From NCBI GenBank assembly GCA_000507305.1, contig DF240854.1, positions 35,411 through 99,410 on the forward strand: a stretch of DNA of 64,000 bases. The letters are read 5' to 3'. Source of the DNA: Breviolum minutum Mf 1.05b.01 (taxonomy: Eukaryota > Sar > Dinophyceae > Suessiales > Symbiodiniaceae). Below are positions 23,251 through 35,307 of this stretch, in pieces. Both the position numbers and the translations under genes were made by a program. How positions within the stretch are numbered: position 1 is the first letter of the stretch; each line of letters begins with the position of its first letter. The notes beneath the pieces were generated by a model that saw only the letters and a program-made list of their open reading frames with translations, ran no database searches and was not told the DNA's origin.

Positions 23251-23308
23251 GCAGGATGCGAACAGATCTCTCCAGCTCTACGGAAACCGGAAGATGTAGC
23301 TGCATATC
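23251..23308 (+). CDS. Candidate exon
   Basis: After CGCTACAGCAG the frame reads AGCEQISPALRKPEDVAAY before GTTACC, leaving one base. The next exon candidate (23415) begins with the two bases that complete the codon. Confidence 0.5.
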
Positions 23309-23414
23309 GTTACCAGGCTGTTTTTGAGTGTTGTTGTTGTTCTTCTTCTTCTTCTTTTCTTCTTTATTTACTGCAATCTTGGTTGGTCGTCCTTTGCCCG
23401 CCTGGGTAAAATAG

Positions 23415-23512
23415 AGTCACCACGTTTTTTCGAAAAAATCTGCTATGAAGGCATATGCGTAGAAATAGAAAGCCCACCACAACCTTATTCAAAGCATCAA
23501 CTGATAAACCAA
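23415..23512 (+). CDS. Candidate exon
   Basis: After AAAATAG the frame reads SPRFFEKICYEGICVEIESP then PQPYSKHQLINQ and meets the consensus donor CAA|GTGAGT. The acceptor is preceded by a long TTC-rich tract. Confidence 0.45.
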
Positions 23513-23643
23513 GTGAGTCTTAGAATGTGCAAACGGTTGAGTTCGCAGAACAGTGATCACCTAAATTGTGTTTAAATGAGGGATCCCACCCATGAAAGTC
23601 AGGTTTGTGAAGGGTGGTGGTGGTAGTTGTGGTGGTGGTTGCC

Positions 23644-24045
<402 letters not shown>

Positions 24046-24622
24046 TGAGTATGAGTAGCAGCCGTCGTCTAAACGGGCAGTTCTAGCATTGAATGCAGAC
24101 TTGTGCACTCGTCACGGCCATCTTGCAGGTTTCTATGTAGATGATTAGCTATTAGTGTCGAAATCGCGGCAATTACCAAAGGGATCATGGAATTGAGAAG
24201 AGATGTATGATATGCTGTGATTCATTCCATCATTTGTTCATTCTTGGAATGCACAATTATGAGCCATGGACTTTTATGGGCTGTTCATTTGTGTTTGGAA
24301 ACCTGAGGTTCCAAGCATACCTGTAATTATTGATTGGCCTCTTCTGGGAGGGTGGATAGGTGCAGGTCAGGTGTTTCGCCTTAAAAAGATATCAAAACAT
24401 GACACCCTACATCTTGATCATTGTTTATAGACGAGCTAGATGATTTGGATGATTTCAATCATTTCCTGAATCACCCATTTGACAACATATGTGTCCCATT
24501 GTGTCCCTCTGTGGGGAGATTTCAATGACATGTGTAGTAAAACCAATACACAACCAACCACCACCTGGGTGTTTTCATCATTTTTGCATGATTCTGAGGT
24601 GACCGTTGGCCATCCTTAGCAG

Positions 24623-24703
24623 TGCCCCTGTTCCACGGTGGCCACGGTGGATCCTTACCCAATCTCCGCTGCGCCGTGGCGCTGCATGCACTGTCACCAG
24701 AGG
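24623..24703 (+). CDS. Candidate exon, Cys-rich
   Basis: After CATCCTTAGCAG a GC-rich block runs to AGG|GTGAGCC. In phase 0 it reads CPCSTVATVDPYPISAAPWR then CMHCHQR, a possible zinc-site pattern, and joins in phase to 24962. Another frame (PNLRCAVALHALSPEGEPSM) continues past the donor to about 24775, so a longer exon in that frame is the alternative. Confidence 0.55.
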
Positions 24704-24961
24704 GTGAGCCCTCCATGGGGATGTTGGCAGCACAGATGCAGGTGCTGCCAGAGGGGGGTGAAGGTGATGAAAGGTCGTTGATATGTATGGTTTATAGGTT
24801 ACAGCCCCGAAAATATATGTGTATATATATGCTGATATTTAGTGTAAGGTTGGACCCCAGCAAACTCACATGGAACTCAAACATGGAACTTTGGTAGATG
24901 ATTTTCGTGTTCTTCTGTGTGATTTTTGAGGTTCTAGCTACTTTTTGGCAGCTATTTTCAG

Positions 24962-25027
24962 GGTCCATTCAAGCTGGGAGCTCTAGTTATCTTAAGATCC
25001 TTAACCAAGATGCTAACAGTGGCTGAG
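24962..25027 (+). CDS. Candidate exon
   Basis: Between CAGCTATTTTCAG and GAG|GTGAGT, 22 codons in phase 0 at both ends: GPFKLGALVILRSLTKMLTV then AE. Both splice sites are near consensus. The segment is amphipathic; a helix with Arg/Lys. Family unknown. Confidence 0.65.
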
Positions 25028-25446
25028 GTGAGTGGATGATTTGCAATTTTCTTTTGTTTGGAGCAGGTTTTGATTTAAACATCTTCCCAACAAACACAGC
25101 TCACACAAAGTTATTTTGAGGTTCTTTTAAACATTGTTTTTACAATGTTCTTACAGCAATACTTCAGTTCCAAGCAAAAGAACTTTGTTGGTTGGAGAGT
25201 GTAAATGAGTATCATGGAATATACCTATTTTGGCTGAACCTTTTCAATTGAGCAGTGAACACTACAACACCCCTGATCCACTGGTTGTCCAAGCACATCA
25301 ATAGACATGGTATCTAGGGCATGTGAAGCAATTCTCAACATGTGAAAAAGATCCTATAGGGTACACCCTCCAGCAAAGCCTATTGTTAAGAACATGTTAT
25401 AGAATTATAGTTTGCTGAGAGAGAAAGTTGCCGCTTAACTTCTGAG

Positions 25447-25520
25447 CGAAGGCGCTCCATGCGGCGAAGACAGAAGCCGTCAAAGGCTTGCAGGCACCGA
25501 TGTGGCTTTCGTCCTTTCGG
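25447..25520 (+). CDS. Candidate exon
   Basis: GC-rich block. One frame reads EGAPCGEDRSRQRLAGTDVA then FVLSG and stays open to TGA at 25589. A shorter exon from 25494 after GGCTTGCAG to TCGG|GTGTGTG would be phase 0 at both ends (APMWLSSFR), matching its neighbours. Confidence 0.5.
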
Positions 25521-26083
25521 GTGTGTGTTTGAGGAAGCCTCAAATAGCATCCAAGTTTCCAATGGAAATGGTTCTTTGTACTAGGAAATGATTGAAACCA
25601 ATGGATGCTGCTGTATGATACTTTGAGGTACTCGTACCTGTTTCTTCCTTTTGTTCTATTTTGTCCCTTTGTGCTTCAAAGATTGGCTGTTGACAAGTGG
25701 ATCATGGAGGTTAGATTAGATGTTTGCAGGCTTGTATGTGCAGTAAACCACAAACATTTAAACATGTGTAAACCTGCTTGGAATATGCCCCAGCTATGAT
25801 GAACTGATTTCTTGGTCCTGACTTTGTATCGTCATTGTCAAGTCATGCGTGGACTCCTTGACGAGTCTTCCTAAAACCACGTGAAGAGATCTGTAGAGCC
25901 TAAGATCTTGCCTCAAACACCATTCAGGTCAGGAGGTATGACTGTTGCGTGAATAGAATTGAATGGTTCAATAATTCATGTAAGTTCACGGCGTTTTTCA
26001 ACAATGACGCATCACAGTGGGGTGAATTATTTGCAGAACATGCAACTCGCAGTCAGTGTAATATGGGGGATGGGGTATTCCAG

Positions 26084-26125
26084 CGGAAATCCTTCGCTTC
26101 ACGATTCAAACGAAGGCGAAATCTG
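26084..26125 (+). CDS. Candidate 42-base exon, basic
   Basis: Between GGGTATTCCAG and CTG|GTAACT, 14 codons in phase 0: RKSFASRFKRRRNL. The basic run could be a nuclear signal. Well-formed splice sites. Confidence 0.5.
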
Positions 26126-26274
26126 GTAACTGGCCCAGCATCATTGACACAGTATTACACGTCAGGAAGTAAATCAAATATGAACCGGATCGCAATCTGA
26201 TAGCCAACATCCGAGCAACTGAAAGATAGTCCACGAACCAAGTCTGCATGGATAGTATTTGGTAGTGTTTTCAG

Positions 26275-26342
26275 CGGAAGTGAATGATTCACGGGGGAAC
26301 GATAAGATTTCTGCCTTCAGCAACCGAGCTTTTATCCTATGA
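26275..26342 (+). CDS. Candidate exon ending in stop
   Basis: After TAGTGTTTTCAG the frame reads EVNDSRGNDKISAFSNRAFI then TGA. Either an alternative last exon or a chance frame. Confidence 0.35.
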
Positions 26343-26362
26343 TCCTCGAACTTGGATTTGCA

Positions 26363-26399
<37 letters not shown>

Positions 26400-26400
26400 C
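26363..26400. repeat. (GAT)n microsatellite
   Basis: About twelve GAT/ATG units in a row. Confidence 0.95.
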
Positions 26401-26563
26401 GATACCATCCCAAGACAGCATGCTAGCGTCTTGCAAGGAACATATATTTATGTATATATATATATATTCATATGTCGTATATATACATACACAGCTATGA
26501 GTTAGCTCCACAAGTATGGCATGCGCATGTCAAATATGTCAAACTTCCACACGAAGCCCACAG

Positions 26564-26650
26564 GCCGACAAAACCACAGCTAGTTTGGTGGTGGATGGCA
26601 TTGCTCATGTGCTCCCAACCTTGTTGCAGACCTTTCAGGCTGAGTTTCGG
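26564..26650 (+). CDS. Candidate exon
   Basis: Between AAGCCCACAG and CGG|GTGAGT, exactly 29 codons in phase 0: ADKTTASLVVDGIAHVLPTL then LQTFQAEFR. One of the cleanest exons in the window. No family recognised; looks like a globular helical segment. Confidence 0.7.
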
Positions 26651-27020
26651 GTGAGTGGTGAGGTTTTATTTGCATGGTCACACAAGGGGAGAAACATTTG
26701 ACAATCATGGCAAATCCAAGATTGATTGAACTGAGGCTAGTTAGTTGTTTTTGTTCTTGTCGGGTGAAGCTTGAAGTTACCCGCTCAGATGTGAGGTCAT
26801 AGAAGCCTGACTGTAAGTTGTCGATTTTGAATTGTCGATGATTCTACAGGGATACATATTCCAGCAATCGGCAATTTACTAAGTCTTCGTCGGTGTTCCA
26901 ACGACACTATCACCTGGTTTATGAGGAAGCAAATTGAAATGATCAAACATGAAAGGAAAAACATGGATACCTGTTCTTGGGATTGATAAAACTAACCCTT
27001 ATACCACTAATTGATGTTAG

Positions 27021-27127
27021 AGACGCCCGATCGAATCCCCCATTCGAGGCATGCAAGAAGGCCATCGACGCAGTCGCAGAAGAACGGCCCAGCCATGGCT
27101 TCTCGATGCAACCGATTTGTTTGGGGG
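27021..27127 (+). CDS. Candidate exon
   Basis: GC-rich block between TGATGTTAG and GGG|GTAGTT. Two frames are convincing. Phase 0 reads RRPIESPIRGMQEGHRRSRR then TAQPWLLDATDLFG and agrees in phase with 26564-26650. The other reads NPPFEACKKAIDAVAEERPS. Confidence 0.6.
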
Positions 27128-28357
27128 GTAGTTGAGGGTTAGTAGGTCATTGAACAACGGAGTCCAAACATTCATTGTTCTAAATGGCATACAACTTTTT
27201 GTATGATGAACATGATTATGATCATATTGACTTATAATGTACCAGTCCGGATTTCATTATTCGATGTTGTGAATAAATCTAGAAACTTCCCGAAGAAGAG
27301 GAATGTTACAAGAACATTTGAATATTTGAGGTGAAAGCAATGGCTGAGTTGTTTTTATTTTTTCTACAATTGCGCGCCGGTTTGCCCCAAATACAAAGTC
27401 AAGCATGTCAAGCTACAAAAGATTGCTGTCATTGAATGAGAAGCATGCCACGGATTGGAATTCTGGATTGTATATATGGAATGGCTCCTTTTTCCTGCGT
27501 ACCAAAAGACATTTGAGGACAACAATTCATGGTGGGACTTTTCCCCCAAACTGTATTTGGTTTGGGCCAAAACATGTACCTCAAGTGGTGTTGCTTTGAC
27601 CGAATGGCAGTAGTAGCTCAACAGCCTTATCTGGTTTGCATGATTTTGCTAAAAGCCTCTCATGATACCAGATGGGCAGTTTGGCACTTTAAATTTCCTG
27701 CTTTGGCCGCGGAAAAGACATATCAAAAAGCACCAAAAACAAAGGCGACCTTGAAATGAAACCTCTGAAAATCAGGGTTTCCTTCTCGACCATTGCCATG
27801 GCCACATGACACCACTGCACTGAGGCATTCTCTTTGCCTATGCCGAAGAAGCTTGGAAAGAGGACCTGCCAGCCTTTTTTTTAGCCATTTTCTTCACCAC
27901 ATGTTCTTTTTCGTTCAACATGGGCCTGGATTTTTCGAAAATATAAATCACTTGGCAATCATCCAAGTTGAAACCTGTTCTCTTCAGATCTGTTTGCAAA
28001 GTGACATGGGATGGTTCCGGTTCCACGTGTCATGTTGAACTCTCAAGTGATTTTTGTTTTCAACTTCATTGCCCTTGAAAACTGAAACTTCAAAGATTCT
28101 ACTATCTCTTCCAATGGCATGCGTCATGAGGGATTTGCTTTGTGAAGGGAGAACAGTGCTTCACCTTGTTTTTTCATATTTGATATGCGGGGGGGTTTGC
28201 AATAGATCAAAGGGATTGCTGTAAGCGGCCTTCTTGAAGACTTCAGCATGGACCAGGGGTTGTGAACCAGCTACTTGTCCTTCATGGCCTCCTTTATTTT
28301 GAATCCCCCCTGGGGTACATAGATCGTTGGTATTGAGAAGTGGCTTTGCTTTGGCAG

Positions 28358-28555
28358 GAAGAAGCTGTGTACGAGTTGGAGACTGGAAAGCCAAGAAGTT
28401 TAGAGGAGCTGCCAAGCGTTATCTCGGGGATGCTACAACACCCAGGGTCCCTCAACTTGAGACCAAGGGGAATGGATCCCAAAGTCCAGTACCTTTGTCC
28501 CACAGATTCATGTGGAGGCCAAGGATTGATTACAGCCCTAGTTTCCAGAGATTGA
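28358..28555 (+). CDS. Candidate exon
   Basis: After TTTGCTTTGGCAG the frame reads EEAVYELETGKPRSLEELPS, then a Pro/Gly-rich stretch with YLCPTDSCGGQG, to TGA. A second frame (RVGDWKAKKFRGAAKRYLGD) is open to 28588. The exon is likely; frame and 3' boundary are open. Confidence 0.55.
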   Translation, partial: EEAVYELETGKPRSLEELPSVISGMLQHPGSLNLRPRGMDPKVQYLCPTDSCGGQGLITALVSRD

Positions 28556-28715
28556 ACATGCAGAGCCCTTGTGAACATCTCTGTGGCTGAAATAACACAT
28601 GGGGAAATGAGGCCCACCCAACCGTGTTTTTACTTAAGGACATCCCTAAAATGCCCAAGAAGGTTGAACCTTTCGGCAAAGGAAGTCTGTTCTTGCTAAG
28701 TTCAGGTTAGAGAAT

Positions 28716-28984
<269 letters not shown>

Positions 28985-29487
28985 AGATCCTAGGATTTGC
29001 TTACAGTAGATGGAATCGGATGTCGAAAGTGGAATGCTGTGTAACAGTTGACTCACTCCGTTCATCCCTCATCTCCACACATGGTCTATATAACTTCTTA
29101 TGTTGAGTAGGATGTCATCCTACCCTTACTTTGGGGGTCCTTATCAGTGAACGTATAACCAGCCAGGTGGCTCGACCAGCCGGATCCAGCTGCGCATGCT
29201 TCCTTAAGAAGACGTAGATAATAACACCATGAATAACAGCAAATTTGACAGATTTATAACATGGACCATTTCTTGTCCAGGTTGCTTTCCATGTATTTTC
29301 CTGCGTTCAAGTCGTGCATTTTGTGCATTTTGGCTGTCTCACCTTTCTGTCACAGTCTTGCATCTATGTTCATATTTCACAAGTCTCAGTCCCTTACGGT
29401 TTCATTGACAACAATGTCATCATTTATTTGCGCTTATTCCAGGACTTGCCATTCCATCATGCCTTTTGTTAACTCGGGAAATTCCAG

Positions 29488-29579
29488 GGTTTCATGCAGG
29501 GATTCCTCAGAGATCCAATGGAATTGCTAGGAGTTGGTGGAGTTTTATGCGGAGCTTACCGAAGATGGATGGATTCCTG
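29488..29579 (+). CDS. Candidate exon
   Basis: After GAAATTCCAG the frame reads GFMQGFLRDPMELLGVGGVL then CGAYRRWMDSW up to TCCTG|GTGGCA. It stays open much further. Gly-rich hydrophobic centre; product unknown. Confidence 0.5.
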
Positions 29580-29815
29580 GTGGCAACCAAGCAACACAAA
29601 TCCCTGGCCCAATCACCTATCATTAGCTATCAATTACACTAAGGAATCAGGGAAAGTCCTAGTATAATGATAAGAACAACCAAGAACTGACAATTGACAA
29701 TGAATATCAGCTTTTAGATAGATGGACAACTAACAACTTTGCATCCTGCAAAGCTGGCATAGAATTTGTTGCTTTTGGGCATGGACTTTCAAAAATAAGG
29801 GACTCAACGGCTAAA

Positions 29816-29889
29816 CTACCATGTTGAATGTGGAGCCTCCATGTGAATTTTCCAGTCACCATGTTGAGCCTCCATGCAAATTTTCCAGA
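29816..29889. repeat. Short direct repeat
   Basis: ACCATGTTGA plus GAGCCTCCATG and AATTTTCCAG occur twice, about 40 bases apart. The second AATTTTCCAG is a possible splice acceptor (30-base block to TTCAG|GTGTG at 29918). Confidence 0.7.
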
Positions 29890-30059
29890 GTCCAGTCTGT
29901 GGTCTAGATTCCTTCAGGTGTGTTGAATTGCAACATGAACGTTTCACCCAAGATCATATTTTGTCAGAAGATGGTGGTCCATTTGCTATCAGTTGGTTTT
30001 CAGCGTTCATGTTTCAAGTACTGTGTGTGGGGTGCGGTTCATTTTGCAACCCGATTTGA

Positions 30060-31570
30060 TCTCAATGCACAATGCGGTCATTTGGTGTCAATGTGACTGC
30101 TAATTATGGTTCATCATATGGTTTTGGTGGTTCGGCTGGCTCAAATTAGTCCTCTGGTTCCTTAGGTTCCCAGTACTTTCACAGAAAAGCGGAGCACCAA
30201 GAAAATTGACCGATCATACTGGGCCAAAGGCCCTGGCTTTCAACTAATTGCCTTTTGTTTCGGTGGGTGAAATGACCATTGCTCGATGTGTTCCCAGCCT
30301 TTCGACTTAGGATCACAACCTTGATCAACCCCTTCCGAGACGATGATTTCCAGAGCGGGTGAAACCTGCGGCTGTTTTTTAAGCACCGGCTTGGATGTGG
30401 AATGTAGATGGGGAAATCAGTCATGCCAAATGTTTGGGGTTTCGAGTAATATATAGGCTTGGTCGCGAGAACATCCACACTTTGCTGTGTTGTGGTGGAT
30501 GCAGCAAGGAATTGCTATATTATCTCTTTCAGATGTTTACCTGCAGTTGACCTTGTGTGGATTTTCTTTGCATGGTTTGGCCCCAAATCATGCCTAAACT
30601 CATACCTTACGCATCTGCTGAAAATGGGTTCATCGGACATAAATAGAACACTTTGACGTCAGCATAGACATGTAGCACAAGATTTACAAGGACTTCAAAC
30701 CACGTGGATGTGGAAAAGTTGGCAATTGAGGGATTTAAAATGAACAACTCTTTGTAGCCATTGCTCTCAACTTAGCCACCTGTATTTTTTTATATTTTGC
30801 CCAAGTCCAAATAGGTTGGGCAAGACACCGTGCTAGGAGACGTTTTGGGGTAATGGATGCATACTTAACTGCCGAATGGTCAAATTAGAAAGAATGGTTT
30901 GAGTAACAGTATCCCGACATCCTGACTAAATTCTTGGGAAACCGTACGGAATGTAGTGTCTTTTGTTGAATCTTATATACTTGTTTTGAGTTGAATTAGG
31001 GAATTTGCGAATGTGGTTCATTGAAATCAGGTTCACACAGGGCCAAGCAATAGGTTACCCAGAAAGTCATGTTGTTTCCAGATGAGTGCTGGAACTGTCA
31101 GTTTTAATTAGCTGGTTGAATTTCATCATGATTTCCCATATGCCAAATATGGTTGAAGCCCAATGTCTAGCAGGGGAATCCTTCCATCATGACCTGGTTT
31201 ATTATGTTAGGTGTTTGTCACGTATGAAATGATTCATCCAGAACTCTAGGCAACATCCACGTCAAAATGTCTCAAAATTCGGGTCTCACGTTAGAAGCTG
31301 TTAAACGTGGATGTCCGAAACCCATGATGAAATCTCTCTCCAACAGGAAATATATGAAGAGAAATATATAGATAGTTTCCAGCTTGATCTGCGTTGTCAC
31401 TCACCTTTCCCCCTTCTTTGAGGGCTCTTTTGAAGTCGCACCAGGTGTGAATTGTTGAAAGCCTCAAGACCTCAATTGATGCTCATCAGGCCAGGTGTTT
31501 TACTACCATTGAGGGCGTGTTTCTGGTTAAAGTGCAACTTGTGTTTCAAGGAATAAATGAATTTTACATA
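30060..31570. other. No gene seen
   Basis: AT-rich stretch with no exon that I can support on either strand. Confidence 0.4.
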
Positions 31571-31576
31571 ATTCTA

Positions 31577-31619
<43 letters not shown>
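31577..31619. repeat. (ACT)n microsatellite
   Basis: About fourteen ACT/CTA units, the complement class of the TAG array at 23.7 kb. Confidence 0.95.
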
Positions 31620-31832
31620 GTACTTATTCCCCGAAAAAGAAAACATGAAAATCTTACACATCTTGTGAACATCTCCATCTTGTCAGAAGCGCCGCAGACC
31701 TCAAGTAGTAGTTCGAAGTCGATTAATATCCAGCCGGAGTAAAGTAGACATTGAGCAACTTTGATGTTGGATCATTTTGAACCAGATTCACATACTCCCA
31801 AGAGTTCCCAAATTGGAGATTTCTTTCTACAG

Positions 31833-31918
31833 CGCCTTGTTGTCTAAAAGCGGCAACGCTTTCGCGACAAACCATCGGTGATTTGATGACCCTGAGAGCT
31901 GAAAAAGTTGTTGATGGA
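31833..31918 (+). CDS. Penultimate exon candidate
   Basis: After GATTTCTTTCTACAG the frame reads CCLKAATLSRQTIGDLMTLR then AEKVVDG up to GGA|GTAAAC, ending in phase 0. It joins 32014-32100. The minus ORF at 31723-32016 covers the same DNA but the + exon has the better splice sites. Confidence 0.6.
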
Positions 31919-32013
31919 GTAAACATCGACGAAAAAACATCGACATAACATCTAAATATCTGGTGTATTTTCTGCAGAAGTGGATTACTTGCATTGCTTA
32001 CTATGCGCCCTAG

Positions 32014-32100
32014 CATCTCAGCATCTCAGCAGATCACCTCAGCCCATGCAGGGACTATGGTGATGCCATCGCTCCTGAGATCGACGAGGCTTTAGACTAG
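32014..32100 (+). CDS. Last exon candidate
   Basis: After GCGCCCTAG, 28 codons in phase 0 (HLSISADHLSPCRDYGDAIA then PEIDEALD) and TAG at 32098. Phase agrees with 31833-31918 across a 95-base intron. An acidic C-terminus of an unidentified protein. Confidence 0.6.
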   Translation, partial: HLSISADHLSPCRDYGDAIAPEIDEALD

Positions 32101-32700
32101 AGACAAGCAACAATGAATACATCAATTGATCAATGTTTGTTAAGAACCAGCCATTTGGGATTCCAAACTGTGAACATTGAACAATCTCACTCCCGTTTTA
32201 ATCCCTTCAAAAATGGCCTGTTCATAGGTGAGTTATAGCAGAATGATTCACAGCTTAGTGGGTTCGCGCTGTGTGTGTCATTCCTCCGGTGGTATCTGTC
32301 CAGAATCCAGGTAAATGAAATTAATAGAATACTGTTGATGGAAGAAATCCTGCGAAACAGTTGAGGTTGGTAGTTGATCCCATTATTTAGGCGCCTTCTT
32401 TTAGCTTCCATGTAGGCCCTGCTAGTTATTTACAAGTTGGGTATCATCAACCTAGGCAACCGATACAAATACCGGACACGTGTGTGTAGCAAATGACCTC
32501 AAGAAAAAGCTTATGTTTCAGTCTGTGAAACCTCACCAAATGATCTGAAAGTCCAACTGAAGGTGAATTACTGTATCATATCTCAAGTGCAAATGCCGCA
32601 TCAAAAAGATGTTGTTTCTTCATTTTATATTTATATAAATATGTTCCAACATTCAACAAACAAACTAAACTAGAACGGATGTTGCACTATGACTCACCAG

Positions 32701-32804
32701 GACACACCATTCGGCTGCTTCTGGCACTTACGGCCACAAGTACCGCTTCCGAGCCTTCTGCGGCGGCACCTTGGGGGCAAGGACCAACGGGATATCCCAT
32801 CAAA
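32701..32804 (+). CDS. Candidate exon, GC-rich
   Basis: After TGACTCACCAG a roughly 60% GC block runs to AAA|GTGTAT. All three frames are open; the most coding-like read GTYGHKYRFRAFCGGTLGAR and TIRLLLALTATSTASEPSAA. The exon is likely and the frame undecided. Confidence 0.6.
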
Positions 32805-33216
32805 GTGTATGATCTCAGTCTCAGTGTGTGTTTATAAAGTAGAAGGTCAACTGCTTGTTTTGGAAATCAAGTGCATTTAGAATCAATTTATGGCAAGGTA
32901 TGGTTGTACTCACAAAATGAATAAGAAAAAACCAGGGACTTTTTTCTGCAGCGGCAGGGTTTTACACTGGAAGAATCTCTTGGACGTTGATCTCTAGAGT
33001 TTTAGCATTATAGATAAAACGCTTGAGGACAGTCTGAAACTGTGATCAGTGACTTGTTCGCGTGTGTACTTGATCCGGATGAGATCGCATTTTATAGAAC
33101 GCACTGCCCAGTAAGCAACCTTTCAATTCTGACACAACAAGAAACACTTGGGAGGTTTCCAGATGTGTTTGCTTCCACTATGCTTCCACTGTTTTTGCGT
33201 CCTTTGCATACTGCAG

Positions 33217-33460
33217 GTATGCAGATCATGCCAATTCCTGGTCCGACTTGGCTGATGGCTTTGGCCACTGTTGCTTGTTGGACCTCGAAACTGAGGGAGA
33301 TGAAGCACCAGCCGTGCCGGAGGCCTTGATGGAAGCAATACTGGCCTGTGGAGACCCTTGGATTACAGAAACTGGGTCAACTCTTGGTGGTCGTTTGATG
33401 GGACCGTTTTTCAGTCAGGGGGGCCCCTTTTGTTTTGGGTTGTGGCAGATGTTTGCTTGA
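33217..33460 (+). CDS. Candidate exon, acidic
   Basis: After CCTTTGCATACTGCAG the frame reads YADHANSWSDLADGFGHCCL, then LDLETEGDEAPAVPEALMEA and ILACGDPWITETGS, to TGA at 33458. Clearly coding-like over at least 55 codons. Possible donors near 33388 would shorten it. The family is not recognised. Confidence 0.65.
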
Positions 33461-33926
33461 TTTATGTAGATTTGTTTGATATTTTGTGCATATTTGTGCA
33501 TATTTTTGGACTTGAAAATACCAAAGGGCCCTGGACCTGAGGCAGTTCAAACAATTTATGTGCCACAGCTGCATGCAGTGCTTCTTTGGGAGACTGGCTG
33601 TGTGTCCTGTAGTGACTGCAATGTTGCCACGGATTAGTCGCTCCAATACTGCTCAGATGAGTTATAAGCCACCAAGCCGTTGTTTCCTATTTGAGTTGTC
33701 TGGAAGATCCACCGACATTTGGCACCAAGAGGAGGTAACCAATCTACAACCAAGAGTTGTCTTTTACAGCAGTGGTTCTTGCAAGTATATACATCATATA
33801 TCATAAATATATACATATATAAATCTCTCCATTTGTTCTCATTTTTTATTGATGACTTTATTTTTGTTGTGTTACCTTCAATGAACAAACTGGCCGCCAA
33901 CTTGACACACTCTTCTCGGCACGGAG

Positions 33927-34006
33927 ACCTTGAGGTTCCACGAGAGTTGCCTGAAGCTTTAGTCACGCAGCTCTCAACGCATTTGGATGAGGCGAGCCCA
34001 CCATGA
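33927..34006 (+). CDS. Candidate last exon
   Basis: The frame reads LEVPRELPEALVTQLSTHLD then EASPP and TGA. Upstream in the same frame NKLAANLTHSSRHGD also looks coding, so the exon may begin earlier, although no good acceptor lies just before it. Confidence 0.5.
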
Positions 34007-34312
34007 AATGGCTGATTTTTTTCCTAGAAACTGCAACATTTCTTGAATGTTGGAACAAGATTTGAGTCAAAATGGATGGTTTCCTTTTGTTTCATATATC
34101 ATTAATATATCCATAGTTGGTGATTTGAGGAGGGGGTTTTGGATTGGTTGATTTTTTTTGGTTTGAGAGGTTTGAAATCAGTGAGTCCCAAGGGAGGTAT
34201 TTTCCATAGCATCAAAAAGGATCCAAATCTAATCCTACATGATACGTCGGTGAATCGGTGAATCCCCCAAGTGGCGGCCGAACCCTTGGTGTGTGTGGAA
34301 AACGGACCCCCC

Positions 34313-34411
34313 AGGAATCCAAAGGAATTTCAAAGATTCAATGGATCCAATCCCGGCCTCAAACTTGGCAAGGAATCCAAGGAATTTCAAAGATTCAATG
34401 GATCCAATCCC
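34313..34411. repeat. Tandem duplication, about 41-base unit
   Basis: GGAATTTCAAAGATTCAATG and the following GATCCAATCCC occur at 34324 and 34381, 57 bases apart. The spacing keeps the + frame NFKDSMDPIP twice, and that frame continues into the exon at 34436. Confidence 0.85.
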
Positions 34412-34435
34412 TCCAATTTTTTACTCGGCTTGCAG

Positions 34436-34509
34436 ATGCTTCTACGGGTACAAGCACTGGAGGAATGGGAGGAAGCGCCAGGAGAGTAGAAGGTTTCACC
34501 GTTTCGCCG
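34436..34509 (+). CDS. Candidate exon 1 of chain
   Basis: Between TTTTTTACTCGGCTTGCAG and GCCG|GTGAGG. In the frame CFYGYKHWRNGRKRQESRRF then HRFA it ends with one base, and the next exon supplies the two needed. Another frame reads ASTGTSTGGMGGSARRVEGF. Strong sites at both ends. Confidence 0.65.
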
Positions 34510-34611
34510 GTGAGGAGATACAGTAGGTTTCTTTCTTTTTTTTGATTCTTCATGATGTTCATCATGATGCATTTATGTAGAATTCATGTTGTTTGAAGGG
34601 TTAATTACCAG

Positions 34612-34736
34612 AGCCAGACGATCTCCTCATCGACGATCTGCATCTGCTGTCACCGTTGTCACCGGTCGCCAGCCCAAAAATCGGGCGGCGCGCGGATCGA
34701 CCGGATCGCATGGCAAAGCACAAAACATGGCACCAG
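34612..34736 (+). CDS. Candidate exon 2 of chain
   Basis: After TAATTACCAG a 60% GC block reads PDDLLIDDLHLLSPLSPVAS then PKIGRRADRPDRMAKHK and ends CACCAG|GTGACA in phase 0. The acidic/hydrophobic repeat followed by a basic run suggests a regulatory segment. Intron 34510-34611 is 102 bases. Confidence 0.7.
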
Positions 34737-35079
34737 GTGACAAAAGGAGTGAAGGGTTACAGTTCAGTTTCACTTCTTAAGATACCATAACCTGGTACAT
34801 GGGGCCTGTTTAAAAACCACATTTGCTTGTGCGCAATAGGGTCTTCGGACATTTTTTTCCAATGTTTCTTGGGCAGCTCTCCCTGGAGGATACTAGCACA
34901 TACTCATAGATACTCTAAGTTTGTCTCCTGATGCTGGTCGATATCATTTGGAAATTTGGAATATACAGTTAGCAATACTCATCTTATTGGGAAATGCACT
35001 TGTAGAATATGCCGTTTAGTGTATAGATATATACATCCCTTGATATACCGAATCCTCCGGAAATTGTCCAGCTCTTCAG

Positions 35080-35153
35080 CCCCCGCAGGAAGACGTCATG
35101 ATGCAGGCAGGATCAAGGGCTTCACCGAATGTCGAGGAACAACAAAAAATCAA
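35080..35153 (+). CDS. Candidate exon 3 of chain
   Basis: After CAGCTCTTCAG the phase-0 frame reads PPQEDVMMQAGSRASPNVEE then QQKI up to CAA|GTACCC. It continues the previous exon in frame and ends with two bases of a codon. Confidence 0.65.
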
Positions 35154-35285
35154 GTACCCACCTCCCAGAAACTAACAGTTCGCCATTATTCTCATTTTTT
35201 GTTGGTGTGTTTGCTTTTTACTAAGTCAAATCCCTCCTATTCCAAAGGCAAACAGGTTTTGTGGATCTGCTTTTGTTATCAACAG

Positions 35286-35307
35286 TGTCTGCAACTTCGG
35301 CAACGAG
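35286..35307 (+). CDS. Candidate exon 4, GC donor
   Basis: 22 bases between TATCAACAG and GAG|GCAAGT. The donor fits the consensus of GC-AG introns. With the two bases from the previous exon it reads NVCNFGNE and ends in phase 0. Confidence 0.5.

Noticed and set aside
31723..32016. Minus ORF of 97 aa, protein-like
   Set aside because: The + pair 31833-31918 / 32014-32100 explains the region better, with good sites and agreeing phase. Not fully excluded.
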